A stretch of 64,000 nt of DNA from JAFAGO01 sp031987605 (GCA_031987605.1 DALZZF010000008.1:57024-121023); one strand, 5' to 3'. Positions 6,758 to 16,778 are shown, counted from the stretch's first letter. Notes: generated by a model not told the origin, from the letters alone. Numbers and translations are program-made.

Positions 6758-9697
6758 ATGCAAGGAAAAGGACTTATTATTGCAATTGCAGTCATTCTGG
6801 GTTTGATTTGTGCCAATGAACTTCTTCCAACTTGGTACACCAGCAAAATTGAAGGACAGATTGAAGCTGCAAACGGAAACCAAAAAGAAATCAAGCGTTT
6901 AAAAGAAGATACGCTGAATTTAGGTTTCACAAAACTTTATTATTCCAAGGCCAAAGAAAAAGAGATGAAACTCGGGCTGGATCTGAAAGGAGGGATCAAC
7001 GTACTCCTTGAAATCAACCAGAGAGACTTGGTAAACGACCTTACCAATTATTCTTCCAATGCCATTCTTTTGGAAGCACTCGACAAAACGGATGCCGCCA
7101 TGAAAAACAATACAAAATCGTATATCGATGTGTTTTTCGAGGAATTTGATAAAGTAAATCAGGCAAAAGGAGCAAATCTTAAACTTGCAGATCCGGAAAT
7201 TTTCGGAAACTCCAACCTTAGTCAGGTAAAATACAATACGCCGGACGATCAGGTAAAAAGAATTGTAAAAACAAAAATCGATCAGTCTGTAGGAACTGCG
7301 TATGAAGTAATCCGTACCCGTATCGACAAAATGGGAGCCGTGCAGCCAAACGTACAAAGAGTACCTGGAACTGCAAGAATTTCTGTTGAAATGCCGGGGA
7401 TTAAAGATATCGACCGAGTAAAGAAAATGTTGCAGACTTCTGCAAAACTCCAGTTCTGGGAAGTACACCAGTTACAGGATGTTCTTCCATACTACATCCA
7501 GTTAAATTCTGTGGTTTCTTCTAAAGCAGATTCTTTAGGAATTGCAAAAAACACCAATGTTCTTAAACTTTTGGGAGTAGATCAGGCTGTAACCAGTGGT
7601 ACATATAATAAATTGGGAGAAGGCACGGCAAAACTTTCCGATACCGCAGCCATCAATAAAATTCTTAACAGCGAACTTGCCATCAAAGCAAGACCTTCCA
7701 ATCTGAAATACACCCAGTTTATGTGGGCGTACAAACCGGAAAGCAACGATCCTGAAAGCCTTACATTATATGCCATAAAAGGAAGTGCCAACCACAGAGC
7801 TCCTGTTGACGGTGCTGTAGAATCCGCAAACATCGGTTACGACCAGTTGGGAAGAATAGTGGTGGATATGCAGATGGATTCCAAAGGTGCAAAAGACTGG
7901 AAAATCATGACGGAGAAAAACGTTGGAAAACCGGTAGCCGTAACTTTGGATAATAGGGTATATACAGCACCAAATGTGCAGACTGTTATTCCTAACGGAA
8001 GTACACAAATTTCCGGAAACTTCTCTCAGGATGAAGCTCAGGATCTGGTAAATGTTTTGGGTGCCGGAAAACTTCCTGCAGGAGCAAAAGTAGTTCAGGC
8101 AGATGTTGTAGGGCCATCTTTAGGACAGCAGTCCATTCATGACGGATTCTATTCCTTCCTGATTGCATTTGGATTAATTATCGCCTATATGATTTTCTAT
8201 TATGGTGGTGCCGGAGTGTATGCGGTAATTGCCATGATTATCAACCTGTTCTATATTTTTGGAATTATGGATTCCGGGGATTTTACCCTTACACTTCCGG
8301 GGATTGCGGGGATTGTACTTTCAATGGCCATGGCGGTGGATACCAACGTAATCATTTATGAAAGAACCAAAGAAGAACTTTTCGCAGGGAAAAATATTAT
8401 GGAAGCCTACAAAGACGGTTTCAAACATGCACTTTCTGCGATTATCGACGGACACTTAACCACGATTATTACTGCGGTTGTTCTTTATGTATTTGGTACA
8501 GGACCAATTAAAGGTTTCGCCATTACATTGATTATCGGTATTCTGATGACGTTCTTTACCAATGTAATTTTGACCAGAGTAATGGTATTCAGCAGACTTG
8601 AAAAAGGAAAACATCTTTCTGTATGGACTGCCACTACCAAAAACCTGTTCCGCAATATCTGGATCGACTTCATCGGTAAAAGAAAATATGCCTATATCTT
8701 CTCAGCCATTCTTACCGTAATTTGTGTGGTTTCAATGTTTACCAATAAATTTAAACTCGGTGTGGATTTCGAAGGAGGTAGAAACTTCGTTGTGAAATTT
8801 GCAAAACCGATTGATGCGGCAACCGCTGAAAAAGATTTAGCACCTTTGTTCCAGACCGCAGACGGGAAAAACAACACGGTAGATGTAAAAACCTTTGGGA
8901 ACGACAACCAGTTGAAAATTACCACCGATTATAAAATTGATGATGAATCACTTTCTGCAGACCAGGAAATTGAATCCAAACTTTTCCAGGGATTAAAATC
9001 CTATCTTCCTGCAGGATCCACTTTACAGTCGTTTAAAGCGGCGGATAAAGACCATTACGGAATTGTATCTTCTACCAAAGTGGGACCTTCTGTGGCAGAT
9101 GACATCAAAACACACGGAACCTTAGCAGTATTGGCGGCTTTGGGTGGAATCTTCATCTATATTTTATTCCGATTCAGCAAATGGCAGTTCTCTCTTGGTG
9201 CGGTTGCGGCGTTGTTCCACGATGCGGTAATTGTGTTGGGAGCGTACTCTCTGCTCTATAAATTTATGCCATTCAATATGGAGATCAATCAGGATTTTAT
9301 TGCGGCAATTCTTACCGTTGTAGGATATTCCATTAACGATACCGTGATTATCTTCGACCGTATCCGTGAATATCTGCGTGAGAAAAAAGCCCTTACTTTG
9401 GCCGGATTGTTCGATGATTCCATTTCCAGTACTTTAGGAAGAACCTTCAACACCGCATTTACTACATTACTGGTATTGTTGGCGATCTTCATCTTTGGAG
9501 GCGAAAACCTGAGAGGATTTATCTTTGCATTGCTTATTGGTATTGCATTTGGAGCCTATTCTTCCATTTTCGTAGCCTCGGCAATCGCGTATGATTTCCT
9601 TAGAGGAAAAACCGGTGAAAAGCATGTTCACCTTCACGGAAAATCATCCACGAATAAATCAACCGACGAATTATTACACGATTCCAAGAAATCATAA
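6758..9697 (+). CDS. secDF: SecDF protein-export subunit (fused SecD-SecF)
   Basis: 979 aa: SecD half about residues 1-620 and SecF half about 640-960 in one chain, as is usual in Bacteroidota. SecD shows the first TM, the signature LGLDLKGGINVLLEI, the large periplasmic P1 region with YEVIRTRIDKMGAVQPNVQRVPG, and a TM bundle with GIVLSMAMAVDTNVIIYERTKEEL. SecF shows KLGVDFEGGRNFVVKF and VVGYSINDTVIIFDRIREYLR. With SecYEG it uses the proton-motive force to pull preproteins through the inner membrane. It is single-gene, with its own promoter candidate and a terminator at 9728-9757. Confidence 0.97.
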   Translation: MQGKGLIIAIAVILGLICANELLPTWYTSKIEGQIEAANGNQKEIKRLKEDTLNLGFTKLYYSKAKEKEMKLGLDLKGGINVLLEINQRDLVNDLTNYSSNAILLEALDKTDAAMKNNTKSYIDVFFEEFDKVNQAKGANLKLADPEIFGNSNLSQVKYNTPDDQVKRIVKTKIDQSVGTAYEVIRTRIDKMGAVQPNVQRVPGTARISVEMPGIKDIDRVKKMLQTSAKLQFWEVHQLQDVLPYYIQLNSVVSSKADSLGIAKNTNVLKLLGVDQAVTSGTYNKLGEGTAKLSDTAAINKILNSELAIKARPSNLKYTQFMWAYKPESNDPESLTLYAIKGSANHRAPVDGAVESANIGYDQLGRIVVDMQMDSKGAKDWKIMTEKNVGKPVAVTLDNRVYTAPNVQTVIPNGSTQISGNFSQDEAQDLVNVLGAGKLPAGAKVVQADVVGPSLGQQSIHDGFYSFLIAFGLIIAYMIFYYGGAGVYAVIAMIINLFYIFGIMDSGDFTLTLPGIAGIVLSMAMAVDTNVIIYERTKEELFAGKNIMEAYKDGFKHALSAIIDGHLTTIITAVVLYVFGTGPIKGFAITLIIGILMTFFTNVILTRVMVFSRLEKGKHLSVWTATTKNLFRNIWIDFIGKRKYAYIFSAILTVICVVSMFTNKFKLGVDFEGGRNFVVKFAKPIDAATAEKDLAPLFQTADGKNNTVDVKTFGNDNQLKITTDYKIDDESLSADQEIESKLFQGLKSYLPAGSTLQSFKAADKDHYGIVSSTKVGPSVADDIKTHGTLAVLAALGGIFIYILFRFSKWQFSLGAVAALFHDAVIVLGAYSLLYKFMPFNMEINQDFIAAILTVVGYSINDTVIIFDRIREYLREKKALTLAGLFDDSISSTLGRTFNTAFTTLLVLLAIFIFGGENLRGFIFALLIGIAFGAYSSIFVASAIAYDFLRGKTGEKHVHLHGKSSTNKSTDELLHDSKKS

Positions 9698-9727
9698 ATC
9701 CTGCATTTTATTAATGCTTGATAAGAT

Positions 9728-9757
9728 AATCCCGGACTTAGGTTCGGGATTTTTTTA
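9728..9757 (+). terminator. secDF terminator
   Basis: AATCCCG - loop - CGGGATT then seven T residues, 31 bp after the secDF stop. Confidence 0.85.
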
Positions 9758-9780
9758 TGATGAAAGTCAAAAAAAAGCCA

Positions 9781-9852
9781 TTTAACAATTTTGTCAAAAC
9801 AAATGTTTACCCTATTTTTGCACCTAAATTTATTTAACAAAAATGTCAAATT
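9781..9852. promoter_or_regulatory. paired direct repeats, probable TetR operators
   Basis: TTTAACAATTTTGTCAAAAC (9781-9800) recurs as TTTAACAAAAATGTCAAATT (9833-9852). The shared core is TTTAACAA-n-n-n-TGTCAAA, and the starts are 52 bp apart, close to five helical turns. The first overlaps the -33 box and the second overlaps the tetR ATG, the classic placement for autorepression. The inner part of the first copy is a dyad (TTTTG-T-CAAAA). Binding is inferred, not shown. Confidence 0.5.
9790..9820 (+). promoter_or_regulatory. promoter of the efflux operon
   Basis: TTTG (9790-9793), 19-bp spacer, TATTTTTG (9813-9820): a full match to the Bacteroidota TTTG-N17-23-TAnnTTTG promoter, 23 bp upstream of the tetR ATG. 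It is one of the two best promoters in the window. Confidence 0.8.
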
Positions 9853-10433
9853 TAACAGAAAAGAAAGAAGTAACTCAGGAACGCATTAAGGAAACGGCTA
9901 AAAATCTTTTCTTTATTGAAGGGAAGTTCGATGCCACCACACAAGAAATAGCCGATGCTGCCGGAGTAAACAGAACGCTGATTAATTACTATTTCCAGTC
10001 GCGAGATAACCTGATGAAAATTGTATTTGAAGAAGCTAAAAATCTGGAAGGCAAAAAATCTTTCATCATTAGCAAATCCAATCTTCCATTTCGGGAAAAG
10101 GTAGCCTTGTATATCGAAAATAGTTTGCAGTGGAGTTTAAAATATCCATATCTGGAAACTTATATCGTAATGCAGATTAATAAAGGTTTTTTTGAAAATG
10201 ATGATATTGTAGGCAGCAGAATTCTGGGAGATTTTTATGCCGATCTGGAACGTGAAATGGAACAAGGGAATATTGAAAAAATGGCACCCGTTCAATTTCT
10301 GCTAAATCTTGCATCATTGCTTTTGTTTCCCACCACAATGAGACCATTGTTAATGGAAAAATTAAAAATCGACAAGGAATCTTTTGATGATTTGCTTGCC
10401 CAGCGGAAAGAAATTATCATGAATCTTCTTTAA
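9843..10433 (+). CDS. TetR/AcrR-family repressor of the adjacent RND operon
   Basis: 196 aa. Residues 10-60 form the TetR helix-turn-helix (TQEIADAAGVNRTLINYYFQSRDNLMKIVF), and the rest is an all-helical ligand/dimerisation domain. TetR regulators bind paired operators as dimers and release on ligand binding. The gene is first in the order tetR-tolC-adaptor-pump on the same strand, so it probably controls its own efflux operon and is derepressed by a pump substrate. Its ATG lies inside the second of two candidate operators (9833-9852). The stop codon runs straight into a 16-nt A tract. Confidence 0.92.
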   Translation: MSNLTEKKEVTQERIKETAKNLFFIEGKFDATTQEIADAAGVNRTLINYYFQSRDNLMKIVFEEAKNLEGKKSFIISKSNLPFREKVALYIENSLQWSLKYPYLETYIVMQINKGFFENDDIVGSRILGDFYADLEREMEQGNIEKMAPVQFLLNLASLLLFPTTMRPLLMEKLKIDKESFDDLLAQRKEIIMNLL

Positions 10434-10447
10434 AAAAAAAAAAAAAA
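10432..10447 (+). repeat. A16 homopolymer between tetR and tolC
   Basis: Sixteen consecutive A residues begin within the tetR stop codon (TAA at 10431-10433). They sit in the 79-bp spacer before the tolC gene, which has no promoter motif of its own that I can see. Such a tract is prone to slippage in replication and transcription. Confidence 0.9.
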
Positions 10448-10512
10448 TAAACAAAAAATAAAGTAAAAACAGAAAGCAAACGTCTAACAAATTAAAAATC
10501 AAACTTAATAAT

Positions 10513-11865
10513 ATGAATAGAAAACCAGGCACAGTCCAAAAACTGAAATGGTTATTCAGTGCATCTGTAGTGGTTTTCGGCTCTTTTACAGTGTCCGCAC
10601 AGCAACAGATTTCCTTGCAGGAAGCCATTACGCAGGCATTACAAAACAAAGCGGAAGCAAAAAAAGCATCCCTTGAAGTAAAAAAAGCCGAATACAAAAT
10701 TAGCGAAGCCAAAGCAGGAGCATTACCTCAGGTGAATTCTGCAATAGATCTTACCTACAATCCTATTATTCAGGAATCTATCCTGGATTTCGGTGGTCAG
10801 TTGATGACCATTAAAATGGGACAACCCTGGACCAGCACCATTGCAGCATCTGTGTATCAGAATTTATTCGACCAAAGGGTTTTTACAGGTTTAAAAGCCG
10901 CCAAATCCACACGCGAATTTTACATTCTTAATGCATCATTAACCAACGAGCAGATTATTGAGAATGTGGCAATAGCCTATTACAGCGTATTTGTACATGA
11001 AGAAAATCTGAAAACCATTATCGCCAGTTACGAAAATACCGAGAAAGTTCGCAATATTATTAAAAGTCTTGTGGATAACGGTCTTGCAAAATCTATTGAT
11101 TTGGACAGAACCAATGTTCAGCTTACCAATATCTCAGCCAACAGGCAACAACTCATCAATGCAGTGGAACTTTCCAAAAACGCATTGAAATTCTATATGG
11201 GAATTCCAATCGAAACCCCAATCGAACTGGAAGAAAAAACCATCGAGCCAAAACCTGAACTATTGGCACAAACTGCAGATCTGAACAGCAGAACCGAATT
11301 AAAGGTGTTGGATAAGCAAAGAGAACTTCTTGTGTACAATAAAAAAGCAACAGAAGCCTATCTGTATCCAACCGTAGGTTTACAGGGAAATTATGGTTGG
11401 TATTCCACCGGTTCAAAATTTCCTTGGACAAACGGTCTTAGCAATGGCGTGAACTGGAGCCAGTTTGCAAGTGTAGCCTTACAGGTAAAAATTCCGATTT
11501 TTACGGGTGGACAAACCAAATCGCAGATTGCACAGGCGCAAATCGACATCGAATCCTTAGATCAGGATATTGCCAACACAAAATTAAGCTTGGATCTGGA
11601 TTATAAAAACGCCATCAGCAATATTGAAAACTCACTCATCAATCTCCAAAGCATGAAAGATAATGTAGCATTGGCAGAACGGGTGGAATCCAATTCCAAA
11701 TCAAACTATCAGTACGGTTTGGCAACGCTTACGGATTTACTGGATGCACAGAATGCGCTAACCCAGGCAAAACAGAACTATGCCAATGCACTTCTGGATT
11801 ACAAACAGGCGGAAATTAAATTGATTAAAGCCAAAGGACAACTCAACACATTACAACAACCATAG
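10513..11865 (+). CDS. TolC-family outer-membrane channel of an RND pump
   Basis: 450 aa with a signal peptide ending near FGSFTVSAQQ. Two outer-membrane efflux protein repeats (roughly residues 30-220 and 240-440) are rich in long coiled-coil helices; the second repeat closes with the typical ANYQYGLATLTDLLDAQNAL-like motif. It forms the trimeric outer-membrane and periplasmic duct of the tripartite pump encoded by the next two genes (gaps of 10 and 9 bp). No lipobox is seen. The order tolC-adaptor-pump is the usual flavobacterial arrangement. Confidence 0.93.
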   Translation: MNRKPGTVQKLKWLFSASVVVFGSFTVSAQQQISLQEAITQALQNKAEAKKASLEVKKAEYKISEAKAGALPQVNSAIDLTYNPIIQESILDFGGQLMTIKMGQPWTSTIAASVYQNLFDQRVFTGLKAAKSTREFYILNASLTNEQIIENVAIAYYSVFVHEENLKTIIASYENTEKVRNIIKSLVDNGLAKSIDLDRTNVQLTNISANRQQLINAVELSKNALKFYMGIPIETPIELEEKTIEPKPELLAQTADLNSRTELKVLDKQRELLVYNKKATEAYLYPTVGLQGNYGWYSTGSKFPWTNGLSNGVNWSQFASVALQVKIPIFTGGQTKSQIAQAQIDIESLDQDIANTKLSLDLDYKNAISNIENSLINLQSMKDNVALAERVESNSKSNYQYGLATLTDLLDAQNALTQAKQNYANALLDYKQAEIKLIKAKGQLNTLQQP

Positions 11866-11875
11866 AACGACGAAA

Positions 11876-12934
11876 ATGAAGAAAATTCTAATCTATATCG
11901 CAGCAGCTGTTGCATTGGCGGCAGTACTTTATACCATTAACAACAACAAAAAGAAGCAGGAAGCCGATGTTGCCGAAGTTGCAAAACAGGTGGAGAAAAT
12001 TAATGTGGATGTGATTACCACTAAAAGAGAACTCATCAATACCAATTACGGTGCAAACGGAACATTTCTGCCAAAACAGGAATTGAGTTTTCCTTCCGAA
12101 ATTTCCGGTAGAGTAGTTCGTGTACTCGTAGATGAAGGTTCCCGTGTTGGAGTAGGACAAACCCTTGCCATCATTAAAAAAGATGCCATTGAAGTTGATG
12201 TAACTCAGGCACAGAATAATCTTCAAAATGCCATTATCGATAACCAGCGTTACGAAAATGCCTTTAAAACCGGTGGTGTTACCAAACAACAGTTGGACAA
12301 TTCCCGGCTTCAGTTGAAAAATGCGCAGGCAGCCGTTCGCGCTCAGAATATCAGAGTAAATGATACGAATGTTCGTGCAACCATTTCCGGAATCGTGAAC
12401 AAAAGATATATCGAACCGGGATCAGTGGTTTCTCCAGGATCGCAAATGTTTGATATTGTAAATATCAACACCCTTAAACTCAGTGTTTTGGTGGACGAAA
12501 GCCAGATCGGAAAAATCCAGATCGGGCAAACCGTAAACGTCACCGTAAATGCACTTCCTGATAAAACCTATACCGGAAAAATCAGTTTCATTGCGCCAAA
12601 AGCCGACAATTCTTTAAATTTCCCTGTAGAAATTGAAGTGGCCAATGATGGTGCACTGAAAGCGGGAATGTATGCCTCAGCATTATTCAAAACCAATAAC
12701 GGAGCCGAGAATCAAAGCATGTTGGTGGTTCCGGCGAGTGCCTTTGTAGATGGAGTAAATTCCGGGCAGATTTTTATTGCTGAAAACGGTGTGGCCAAAC
12801 TTATAAAAGTAGCCGTAGGAAAAATTTACGGCGACAAAGTAGAAATCATTTCCGGTTTAAATGAAGGTCAGCAGGTCATTACCAGCGGACAAATCAATCT
12901 GGACAATGGTTCAAAAATTAATATTATTAAATAA
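11876..12934 (+). CDS. RND efflux periplasmic adaptor (MFP/HlyD_D23 type)
   Basis: 352 aa with an N-terminal membrane anchor (residues 3-20), not a lipobox. The biotinyl-lipoyl half-motifs flank a short alpha-hairpin: SFPSEISGRVVRVLVDEGSRVGVGQTLA and VRATISGIVNKRYIEPGSVVSPG. Beta-barrel and membrane-proximal domains follow. It bridges the RND pump and the TolC channel. Coupling to both neighbours by short gaps indicates one transcript. Confidence 0.94.
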   Translation: MKKILIYIAAAVALAAVLYTINNNKKKQEADVAEVAKQVEKINVDVITTKRELINTNYGANGTFLPKQELSFPSEISGRVVRVLVDEGSRVGVGQTLAIIKKDAIEVDVTQAQNNLQNAIIDNQRYENAFKTGGVTKQQLDNSRLQLKNAQAAVRAQNIRVNDTNVRATISGIVNKRYIEPGSVVSPGSQMFDIVNINTLKLSVLVDESQIGKIQIGQTVNVTVNALPDKTYTGKISFIAPKADNSLNFPVEIEVANDGALKAGMYASALFKTNNGAENQSMLVVPASAFVDGVNSGQIFIAENGVAKLIKVAVGKIYGDKVEIISGLNEGQQVITSGQINLDNGSKINIIK

Positions 12935-12943
12935 GAAGATTCC

Positions 12944-15900
12944 ATGAAGTTAGCAGAAATATCGATAAAACGACCTTCCATCATCATTGTATTATTTACA
13001 TTGCTCACTTTGGGAGGTTTGCTTAGCTATTCCTTTATGGGATACGAACTGGTTCCGAAATTCGAAATCAACGTCATCACCATTTCTACGGTATATCCGG
13101 GAGCTTCGCCAAGTGAGGTGGAAAACTCGGTGACCAAAAAAATAGAAGATGCCGTTGGTTCTCTGGAAAATGTAAAAAAAGTAGAAGCCACATCCTACGA
13201 AAGTCTTTCCGTAGTCATGGTTCAGTTAAATGAAGGAGTGGACATCAACTATTCTCTCAACGATGCACAACGAAAAGTAAATTCCATACTTTCCGATTTG
13301 CCCGATGATGTGGATGCGCCGTCACTCAACAAGTTTTCACTTTCCGACCTTCCGATTATTACCACCAGTGTTACCAGCAACAAACTCAGTAATAAAGACC
13401 TTTATGATTTACTCGATAAAAAAATCGAACCGATTATCTCCAGAGTAAATGGGGTAGCGCAGGTAAATTTGATTGGTGGACAGGAAAGAGAAATCCAGGT
13501 GAATATCGACCGCCAGAAACTTCAGGGATACGGACTTTCCATTAGTCAGGTTCAGCAGGCGATTTTAAGTTCCAATCTTGATTTCCCTACAGGAAGTGTT
13601 CAAACCAGAGAATCCACGTCTACCATTCGTCTTTCCGGGAAATACCAAAATATTCAGCAACTGAACAATTTGGTGATTTCTCAAAACAACGGTGCGCAGG
13701 TACGGCTTTCCGATATCGCCATTGTAATTGATACTCAGAAAGATGTGGATAAAGTAGCGCGATACAACCAGAATTCTACGATTTTGGTTCAGATTATGAA
13801 GCAGTCGGATGCCAATGCGGTAGCCGTTTCAGAAAGTGTACGCGCTGCGCTTCAAAAAATCGAAAAAGATTATGCTAAAGACGGCCTCAAACTACAGGTT
13901 GTGGATGATACCAGTGAATTTACATTAGAAGCCGCAAATCACGTAATTAAGGATTTATTCCTCGCCATTGTTCTGGTAGCAGCGGTAATGCTTTTATTCC
14001 TTCACAGTGCCAGAAACTCAATTATTGTGATGGTTTCCATCCCAATATCACTGATTTCTACTTTCATCGGAATGTATCTGTTCGGATATACGCTGAACCT
14101 GATGACGCTGCTTGGATTGTCGCTGGTTGTCGGAATTCTTGTGGATGATGCCATTGTAGTTCTGGAAAATATTTACCGACACATGGAGATGGGAAAAAGT
14201 AAAATCCGTGCCGCGTACGACGGGGCTTCCGAAATTGGATTTACCGTTTCTGCCATTACGTTGGTAATTGTGGTGGTATTCCTACCGATTGCGATGAGTT
14301 CAGGACTTGCAGCCAATATTCTTGCGCAGTTTTGTGTAACCGTTGTTATTGCAACCATGTTCTCTTTGCTGGCATCATTTACCATTATTCCTTGGCTTTC
14401 ATCACGATTTGGAAAACTGGAACATCTTACCGGAAAAAATATTTTCGAGAAATTCATCCTCTGGTTTGAAAAAATGATCGATGATTTTACCCATTGGATT
14501 ACTGGCTTATTAGAATGGTCACTAAAAAACAGATGGAGAAAAATCCTTACCATTCTTGCCACATTTCTGCTGTTGGTTGGTTCATCATTATTTGTTGCTT
14601 TCGGTTATATTGGAGGAGAATTCTTCCCGAATACCGACCGTGGACAATTCCTTGTTCAGATTGAGCTTCCAAAAGATGCCTCCATTGAAAAAACCAATCA
14701 GGTAACTTTAAATGTGGAAAGAGAACTTCGCAACAGACCTGAAGTGGTTGACCTGATTACGACAGTAGGGCAGCAGTCCGGAGGTTTTGGAGCTTCTCAG
14801 TCTACTGCTTATCAATCTGAAATACAGGTGATATTGGTAGATAAAGACCAACGTTCCGATAATACGACTATTTATGCCGCAAAAATAAAGCGTGATCTTG
14901 AAGGCAAATACACCGGGATAAAATTCAAAACCGCGCCGATTGGTTTAATGGGAGCCGCAGGTTCACCTATTGAACTTGCCGTAACTGCAACCGATATTGA
15001 ATCTGCCAGAAAAGAAGCCACCAGAATTGCAGACCTTCTGAAGAAAATTCCGGGAGCTGCCGATGTAGAACTCTCTTCTGAAGCCGGAAGCCCTGAAATC
15101 CGCGTGGAAGTGGATCGTGATAAAATGTCCGCACTTGGATTAAACCTTTCTACCGTAGGACAAACGATGCAGACAGCCTTTAGCGGGAATACCGACGGAA
15201 AATTCCGTTCCGGAGAATATGAGTACGATATTGATATCCGTTTCGATGATAACAGCCGTAAATCGATTGATGACGTTCGCAACCTGATTTTCATCAACAA
15301 TGCCGGAGAAGAAGTTCGCCTATCGCAATTTGCAGGTGTGGATATGAGTTCCGGACCAAGTTTGCTGGAAAGAAGAGATAAATCTCCTGCGGTAAAAGTA
15401 AAAGCAAAAGCAGTAGGTCGCCCTGTAGGAGATGTCGCCAATGAATGGGCAGATCAGTTTAAGAACAATCCGCCATCCGGCATCAATTATCTTTGGGGTG
15501 GAGATATGGAAAATCAGGAAGAAGGTTTCGGAACGCTGGGAATTGCCATGTTGGCTTCCATTATCCTCGTTTATCTGGTAATGGTATCACTGTATGACAG
15601 TTTTGCCTATCCGTTTGTGGTACTGTTTTCCATTCCGCTTGCAATGATCGGAGTATTTTGGATTCTTGCCCTTACCGGAAATTCATTAAATATCTTTACA
15701 ATTCTCGGGATGATTATGCTTATCGGGCTTGTGGCGAAAAATGCCATCCTTTTGGTGGATTTCACCAATATGAGAAAAGCTGCGGGAGAAAAAACACATG
15801 ATGCCCTTATTCAGGCCAACCATGCAAGAATTCGTCCGATTTTAATGACTACGATTGCCATGATCTTCGGGATGTTGCCAATTGCTTTGGCAAAAGGAGC

Positions 15901-16123
15901 AGCCGCAGAAATGAATAATGGGCTGGCTTGGGTAATTATCGGAGGATTGCTTTCGTCTCTGTTCCTGACGCTGATTATCGTTCCAGTCGTATATTCATTG
16001 ATGGATTCCGTATTAAGAAAAATGGGACATCATGAAAAAGTAGATTACGAAGCAGAAATGAAAGCGGATTATCAACATCAGGAATTGAGTGAAGATGGAT
16101 TTACGCCAAAACATACGCCGTAA
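12944..16123 (+). CDS. RND-family efflux pump (AcrB/HAE1-like)
   Basis: 1059 aa, the full length of an AcrB-type pump, with 12 TM helices in two halves and two large periplasmic loops. The N-terminus MKLAEISIKRPSIIIVLFTL and the TM4 motif GLSLVVGILVDDAIVVLENI, with the paired Asp of the proton relay, are clear; the second-half equivalent GMIMLIGLVAKNAILLVDFTN is also present. It is a proton-driven exporter of hydrophobic drugs, bile salts or dyes; the substrate is not readable from sequence. Last gene of the TetR-controlled operon; terminators at 16163-16197 and 16305-16337 follow. Confidence 0.96.
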   Translation: MKLAEISIKRPSIIIVLFTLLTLGGLLSYSFMGYELVPKFEINVITISTVYPGASPSEVENSVTKKIEDAVGSLENVKKVEATSYESLSVVMVQLNEGVDINYSLNDAQRKVNSILSDLPDDVDAPSLNKFSLSDLPIITTSVTSNKLSNKDLYDLLDKKIEPIISRVNGVAQVNLIGGQEREIQVNIDRQKLQGYGLSISQVQQAILSSNLDFPTGSVQTRESTSTIRLSGKYQNIQQLNNLVISQNNGAQVRLSDIAIVIDTQKDVDKVARYNQNSTILVQIMKQSDANAVAVSESVRAALQKIEKDYAKDGLKLQVVDDTSEFTLEAANHVIKDLFLAIVLVAAVMLLFLHSARNSIIVMVSIPISLISTFIGMYLFGYTLNLMTLLGLSLVVGILVDDAIVVLENIYRHMEMGKSKIRAAYDGASEIGFTVSAITLVIVVVFLPIAMSSGLAANILAQFCVTVVIATMFSLLASFTIIPWLSSRFGKLEHLTGKNIFEKFILWFEKMIDDFTHWITGLLEWSLKNRWRKILTILATFLLLVGSSLFVAFGYIGGEFFPNTDRGQFLVQIELPKDASIEKTNQVTLNVERELRNRPEVVDLITTVGQQSGGFGASQSTAYQSEIQVILVDKDQRSDNTTIYAAKIKRDLEGKYTGIKFKTAPIGLMGAAGSPIELAVTATDIESARKEATRIADLLKKIPGAADVELSSEAGSPEIRVEVDRDKMSALGLNLSTVGQTMQTAFSGNTDGKFRSGEYEYDIDIRFDDNSRKSIDDVRNLIFINNAGEEVRLSQFAGVDMSSGPSLLERRDKSPAVKVKAKAVGRPVGDVANEWADQFKNNPPSGINYLWGGDMENQEEGFGTLGIAMLASIILVYLVMVSLYDSFAYPFVVLFSIPLAMIGVFWILALTGNSLNIFTILGMIMLIGLVAKNAILLVDFTNMRKAAGEKTHDALIQANHARIRPILMTTIAMIFGMLPIALAKGAAAEMNNGLAWVIIGGLLSSLFLTLIIVPVVYSLMDSVLRKMGHHEKVDYEAEMKADYQHQELSEDGFTPKHTP

Positions 16124-16162
16124 ATGACTTCATAAAAGACTACATATTATTATTAATTCTTT

Positions 16163-16197
16163 AAATGAGCTTGCAAATAATGCAGGCTCATTTTTGT
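16163..16197 (+). terminator. terminator of the RND operon
   Basis: AAATGAGC-TTGCA ... TGCAG-GCTCATTTTT followed by more T residues, 39 bp past the pump stop codon. Confidence 0.8.
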
Positions 16198-16304
16198 TTT
16201 AGATGAATGGTTTTCATTAATTAAAAATAATACTTGTAATCTTTGGATTATAAAGGCTAATAATCAAAATCTGGGGGATTAGGCAAAAATATTGATAAAT
16301 ACTG

Positions 16305-16337
16305 ATGATGAGAATCCTTAGTATTCTCATCATTTTT
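16305..16337. terminator. second terminator-like hairpin
   Basis: Perfect 11-bp stem ATGATGAGAAT / ATTCTCATCAT, 7-nt loop, followed by TTTT on the plus strand. It may be a back-up terminator for the RND operon. Confidence 0.55.
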
Positions 16338-16549
16338 GTTGAATAATAATTGTTGTTGAATTGTTCGACCCCTTCGGGGTCGAATTCCATCGGAACATTA
16401 GGAATTTCTATAAAAATATGACCTCTTCAAGGTCACAAAAAATTAAAGATTGATGACTATATCTTAAAACTCTTTAAAAATCAATCAGGCACATGATTTT
16501 TTTTCACAACTTAATAAAATGCGTAGAAACCTTTAAGCACAACATTTGT

Positions 16550-16591
16550 CATTGCGAGGAATGTAGTGCAACGAAGCGACGAAGCAATCTC
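16550..16591. repeat. REP-like palindromic repeat
   Basis: ATTGCGAGGAATG followed by GTGCAACGAAGCGACGAAGCAATCT; the ends ATTGC and GCAAT pair and the inner CG-rich part folds. It resembles extragenic palindromes common in Bacteroidota genomes. Confidence 0.55.
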
Positions 16592-16711
16592 ATTCAGTCA
16601 AAGTTTTCTTTGTAGAGAAGCTTACAATATGATAAAAATGGTAAATATTTTTTTGAGGTCATAATTTAAGTTCATATATTAAAAAGCTTTACAGCATTAG
16701 TTTTACACGTT

Positions 16712-16778
16712 TTTGTCATTCCGCAGAATCTCAACACGGATTGGTAAAAAACAGTTTAGATTCCTGCGGAATGACAAA
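16712..16778. repeat. long inverted repeat
   Basis: Left arm TTTGTCATTCCGCAGAATCT (16712-16731) and right arm 16758-16778 are complementary over about 20 bp with one bulge, separated by 26 bp. It belongs to the same TGTCATTyCG repeat family as 6430-6485. Confidence 0.75.

Noticed and set aside
9591..9849. Small ORFs on both strands at the secDF end
   Set aside because: They overlap the secDF terminator and the tetR promoter and are shadows.
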